A DNA stretch of 64,000 nucleotides from Dryococelus australis (taxonomy: Eukaryota; Arthropoda; Insecta; Phasmatodea; Phasmatidae): assembly GCA_029891345.1 (NCBI GenBank), contig CM056995.1, positions 78,865,895 to 78,929,894 of the forward strand, written 5' to 3'. Positions 60,420 to 64,000 of this stretch are shown in pieces; the first letter of the stretch is position 1, and each line of letters starts with the position of its first letter. The position numbers and the translations under genes were made by a program. Below the pieces are notes generated by a model. That model was not told the DNA's origin, did not search any database, and saw only the letters and a program-made list of their open reading frames with translations.

Positions 60420-61320
60420 ATCGAGGGTGAGGTTGGCATTCAAGTTGTGTTGGACAATCCGGCTCAGTGTTCCTTGTGCACTATCTGAGATCATGTTCCC
60501 GAATGGCTGAGCACATATGATCATTTCAAAAAAAATTCCCATCAACATATGAACTCTAAAGGATGAACTTGTGTCTTTAGTTCCCTTTTATAATCCCTTC
60601 AAGAAGGGCGATGCCATCATAGTTTCCATAGTAAGAATTTTTTTCTTTAAAACTCACTTGGACAGATGAATATGTCAGATGATACACGTTCATCGATCAG
60701 GCAATCAGGCAAATGTGAAATGACGAGGAATCAATTGCGGCAAATGGCCATTGGGTGCAAATGGGAAACGATGTTGGTGGTTATTGCGAGGAAGGTTGGG
60801 TAATGTCATCCATTGGATCTACCAAGTACTGGTTTGGATTTGAATATATCGCTGCATTTTTCATTGTGTACATCGATGGAGAAATTACTCACAAAATTGA
60901 AAGTCTAAGTGTAAGTGACGACTTGAGTGTAAATATCGAGATGTACGAATTGTAAAGAGTCAACACGATAGAGACAAATTTTCAGTTTGAAACCAACCAG
61001 TTCGAGAACACTTTGTTTAACATGGAAAAACTGGATATTTCATCCAATGTCATCTTTTCCGAGTACACCTTGGGAAGTGACCGAACATCAGGTTCCTTTT
61101 TACGTTCGTGAATTTTACTCCTTTAGTAAAAATCAATTGTATGTGATTGATTGTTTCAAGGAGGCGATATGACAACCCGACATTGAATTTGATCATTACA
61201 AGGAAAATTTCATGCATGTACTCATAGATGGTTTATTGGCTGAAGATTCACACTTTTTTTTACGTGGCCTACACTTTCTAGACATGTTATTGCAAAGCAA
61301 ATAATATCGAAATCAAAAAC
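60420..61320 (+). pseudogene. unrecognised viral gene, several frames
   Basis: Protein-like text moves through three plus frames: GEVGIQVVLDNPAQCSLC (about 60427-60480), GGYCEEGWVMSSIGSTKYWF with YIAAFFIVYIDGEITHKI (60755-60955), FENTLFNMEKLDISSNVIFS (about 61005-61060) and DIEFDHYKENFMHVLIDGLL (about 61180-61240). Lengths and spacing suit a single large gene of about 300 codons with many indels. I recognise no domain. Confidence 0.3.
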
Positions 61321-61342
61321 ATAAACATCATTTTTGAAGTAA

Positions 61343-61900
61343 ATGAATGGCGGAGCAAGTGGATTTTGGGTAAGTAACAACGGCGATGGCAAGATCAGCA
61401 TAAACATAAATAATCCAAAAATGGTTCGAAACAAAGTAGAGACGAAGAATATTTCAATGAATGTGAATACGACGGAGATGAAGACTCTCCTCCATGAAAA
61501 TGGTTATGTGGACCTGCATCATCAGATACATTTAAAGAAAATTACAACTGGTTCGTTTTTTTTTTTTAACAGAGATGGTGAATTGCAGTTATGTGATGAG
61601 CGTTTTGTCATTGCACGTTTGCTACGATGACAAACTAAATTTCATAAAATTGATTGGATGTGTGTTCAAGTTTTTCAACCCGAACTAGTATGCAAAGTTC
61701 ATCTTGAGTGGTTGGTGCACCCACAAAAATGTAAGCAATCACTTGTACGTGGGAATCTAAAAGACCGACGTTGTTTTCTTTTTGCTTTCGTCTTTATGTG
61801 AAGGACCTCTCAACTGGACAAACCTATTCAATGTGTACAAATACATCATCTTTGACAAAATCCAATGGTTGTGATGGTGGTTTGTACTCGAATAAAAAAA
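61343..61900 (+). pseudogene. unrecognised viral gene
   Basis: Frame 61343-61630 starts MNGGASGFWVSNNGDGKISI and is Asn/Ser/Thr-rich, then includes LLHENGYVDLHHQIHLKKIT. A poly-T tract near 61556-61567 coincides with a frame change, after which CYDDKLNFIKLIGCVFKFF and CEGPLNWTNLFNVYKYIIFD are read to about 61860. The homopolymer probably caused the frame loss. No family recognised. Confidence 0.3.
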
Positions 61901-61999
61901 ATTAATTGTTGTTAGTGACAGCTTCTAAGGCTACTAATTTCTTCTTTTTGGACATTTTATTGACGAGGTGATATAGCAACTTGGTGTTGTTGATTAGCA

Positions 62000-62436
62000 A
62001 TGGATAGTTTTCGATTGTTTGTGAAAGGAAGTTGTCCTTTAGTCTCGAAATACAAGAGTATGGGATGGTTCTCGATCATCTAGGTTACCAAATCTTTCAT
62101 GATGGGTATGTGTTTAACCCGTTACTAAATGTATTTGAAACAGTTTCATCTTCCCTGACATGTATGGTGGCTATCAAGCACCATTACGACATTCCAAAAC
62201 CTATCATCACCCTGGTCCATTTCCTTCACATAGAAGACCTGTGTGTCGTTATCTACCTTAAATTGCCACATTTCTTGTCGAGGTTGCAATACAACAAGTT
62301 GATGGTGATGTTACTCTGCCCGATATTTTCAAACATAGTGGCAAAGCAGTATGCATTAATCGAACCTGATTTCAAACCCCTTGACTACATCGATGAAAAT
62401 TCTGTGGTTACATCCAATGATTCGACTCTAAACTAA
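62000..62436 (+). pseudogene. unrecognised viral gene, 1 frameshift
   Basis: The only ATG with a good lead is at 62000 (MDSFRLFVKGSCPLVSKY). A frameshift near 62055 joins it in position to the 62032-62436 frame, which has no ATG at its own start. The main part is hydrophobic/aromatic with HHYDIPKPIITLVHFLH and MLLCPIFSNIVAKQYAL, and ends in a polar tail. About 145 codons in total. No domain recognised. Confidence 0.35.
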
Positions 62437-62692
62437 AAATGGCCTGCAGCACTCATTAGAAAACTTAAAGCTTATTACCGGCACCAGGTTGGCGATTGCC
62501 TTCAAGATGTTTGTGTACTTGCTGTATATTTTAACTCAGAAATATGTGTGAACCTGAAACGAGTTACTCCATTTATACATTTATATATTCGGACAACGCA
62601 TGCCAAAACTACTCGGTTTGGCCAACAACATTTTCGCCTTGAAAACATTCTTCAATTTTATGATTTGTTAAAGAATTGCATAAAAAACAAAA

Positions 62693-63310
62693 GTGGGATT
62701 GGCAGTAGAGAAGGAGACTCAGGCAATGAATACTTGTATTATGGAAATTGATAATGATGATAAAAGACTGACCACACCGTTCCACACTATGCAATCTGTG
62801 AGTTCTTTTTATACAACAAATGAGAAATTTTTGTGTGTAAAGCGAAAACAACCCATTGCTGCGGATAATGCCTAACAAACTGAAAAATAATTGTGGCTAC
62901 AGCATCCTTGCTGACAAATGCTGTGTTGTCACAGCCAGATTGTCCCGAGTCCAGTTTTCGAATATCATCATTGGCTAGTTCATTGGCCGCAATGGGTGTT
63001 GGAAACGAGCTGTTCATTGAGGTTAATTTCGAGTGGTGAAAAACTTGAAGTTTGGAAATGAAGGACAGGTTGAATTGTCCATCGAGCTGACTAAGTTCGA
63101 GGATGGATTCGTATGTAATGTGTTCGTCATCTTTTTGTGGTTGTTGTGTATGGGTTTCCACAATTCCTATGCAGATGGACCATTTTTTCGATATTTACGT
63201 GAAACTGCTTCGAAATTTGCCATGCGGTGAAACACCTTGTTATAGAACACGTTGGTCAACCCATGTAAATGAATCATGTAAAGGACCTTGCAAATTTACT
63301 GAGATCATTT
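62693..63310 (+). other. ambiguous coding region, conflicting strands
   Basis: The minus strand has the longest frame, 63161-62787 (124 aa, from ATG; THTQQPQKDDEHITYESILE, then a Ser/Ala/Asn-rich middle). The plus strand has shorter pieces at 62693-62875, 63033-63230 and 63103-63315, the last with FFDIYVKLLRNLPCGETPCY. Neighbours on both sides are on the plus strand. I cannot decide which strand is real. Confidence 0.3.
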
Positions 63311-63369
63311 TGTGAAAATTCGCCAGTTCACCTTCCTATTTTCATTGAGCCAAAGATAGAATGGCCATC

Positions 63370-64000
63370 TCAGAGAACTTAACAATCAATACAAACACTT
63401 GAACGTCAACCCAAGAGAGTAACAAACCACATCCAAAGAGGACTTATTTCTCACTGAGTACATGGATCATGTGTATATTGGATTTGCATCCATGATTTCA
63501 TATGGCGAATTCAACATGAATTTGATAGTCACTCTAATGTATTTTATGGCATCTTTGAATTTCCGAGGTAATCAGTCGTAGAATTCCCTGGTAACTTTAC
63601 AGAAAGACTGGTGCTGGAAAAAAACATACTTTCAGATATTCTTTTGAAGCTACACAGCACAGGTATCTTGAGCCATCTCGCATTGAATTTGGCCAAGATT
63701 CCACACAATGATCACGATCTGCTATCAGTTGCCTTGAGTCATAACACGTGTGTATGCATCGACAAGTTGGACTTGTTCAATGCCAGCCACTTCAAAGTGT
63801 TTTGTATAATGGGATGTACACCCACGAGGTTCATGTACTCAAACAAGTCGGTTGAATTACCAATAACTACTAAACCTATAGTCACCAGACAGAAAATGTT
63901 TTTATCGTAGACAATGCCATGATGGGTCTATTACTTCCCATCATGAAAAATTTCCAATATGTTCAGTTAAATCCCAATAACCTACTAGCAGATTCTTGGC
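63370..64000 (+). pseudogene. unrecognised viral gene, runs to window edge
   Basis: Two plus frames: LTEYMDHVYIGFASMISYGE (about 63445-63505), then from about 63570 onward VEFPGNFTERLVLEKNILSD to 63910, which ends near TKPIVTRQKMFLS. After the stop another frame reads FIVDNAMMGLLLPIMKNF and stays open to the window end. It is likely one gene with two frame changes, still open at the right edge. Family unknown. Confidence 0.3.

Larger units (their letters stand above)
48754..64000. mobile_element. endogenous large dsDNA virus segment (nudivirus-like?)
   Basis: At least 15.2 kb, open at the right edge, with closely spaced intron-less ORFs on both strands. Most are broken by in-frame stops or indels. 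Recognised: family B DNA polymerase, Bro-N protein and a P6.9-like protamine, with a possible pair of exonuclease-like paralogues. This set fits a nuclear arthropod-specific large DNA virus (nudivirus, baculovirus, hytrosavirus or filamentovirus lineages). Endogenous nudiviruses are known from several insect genomes. No pif, lef or capsid core gene was recognised, so the family is left open. No retroviral-type integrase or FtsK ATPase of Polintons is clear. Confidence 0.65.

Noticed and set aside
48754..64000. Polinton/Maverick or adintovirus
   Set aside because: The size would fit, but the polymerase has the RNA-primed PolB layout, and no retroviral-type integrase, adenovirus-type protease or double jelly-roll capsid motif was seen. 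Not fully excluded.

Overview
The window looks like nuclear DNA of an arthropod, most likely an insect. The evidence is a dense mix of decayed arthropod-type transposons: Ty3/gypsy, an env-bearing errantivirus-like element, Penelope, two LINEs, and hAT-, pogo- and other TIR-type non-autonomous elements. These sit in AT-rich sequence with long microsatellites. No host protein-coding gene, rRNA or intact tRNA gene could be supported. Everything was read by eye from the sequence; no database search was possible, so family names rest on remembered motifs.

Layout, 1-48.4 kb (repeat graveyard): a broken Ty3/gypsy pol (12-2.94 kb, +); a pogo/Tigger-like element (2.97-3.86 kb); a hAT-like MITE with an 8-bp target duplication (3.92-4.59 kb); two Penelope-like fragments in opposite orientations (5.22-6.39 kb); a TIR/TA element (6.77-8.57 kb) carrying three 175-bp tandem repeats; a LINE remnant (10.57-12.01 kb, +); a small TIR element (15.3 kb); an errantivirus-like pol+env remnant (15.67-20.14 kb, +) whose env is split by a second copy of the hAT-like MITE; an inverted pair of dispersed repeats (21.3 and 23.6 kb); a 38-bp x 10 minisatellite whose unit resembles a tRNA 5' half (24.47-24.86 kb); another hAT-type MITE with a perfect 8-bp TSD (28.9-29.2 kb); a second TIR-family member (30.0-30.4 kb); a second LINE (39.0-40.26 kb, +); a gag-like fragment (41.16-41.76 kb); and a second Ty3/gypsy RT (47.28-48.33 kb, -).

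Layout, 48.75-64 kb (right edge, still open): the character changes to closely packed, intron-less, interrupted ORFs on both strands. They include a family B DNA polymerase with recognisable exonuclease and palm motifs, a BRO-family (Bro-N) gene, a 50-aa Arg/Ser-rich protamine-like protein resembling P6.9 with a TAAG motif just upstream, two tandem paralogues that may be DEDDh exonuclease-like, and many unrecognised ORFs. I interpret this as a decayed, endogenised copy of a large nuclear arthropod dsDNA virus. Nudivirus-like is the leading hypothesis and not proven. Almost every viral gene has in-frame stops or frameshifts, so the copy is very probably non-functional.
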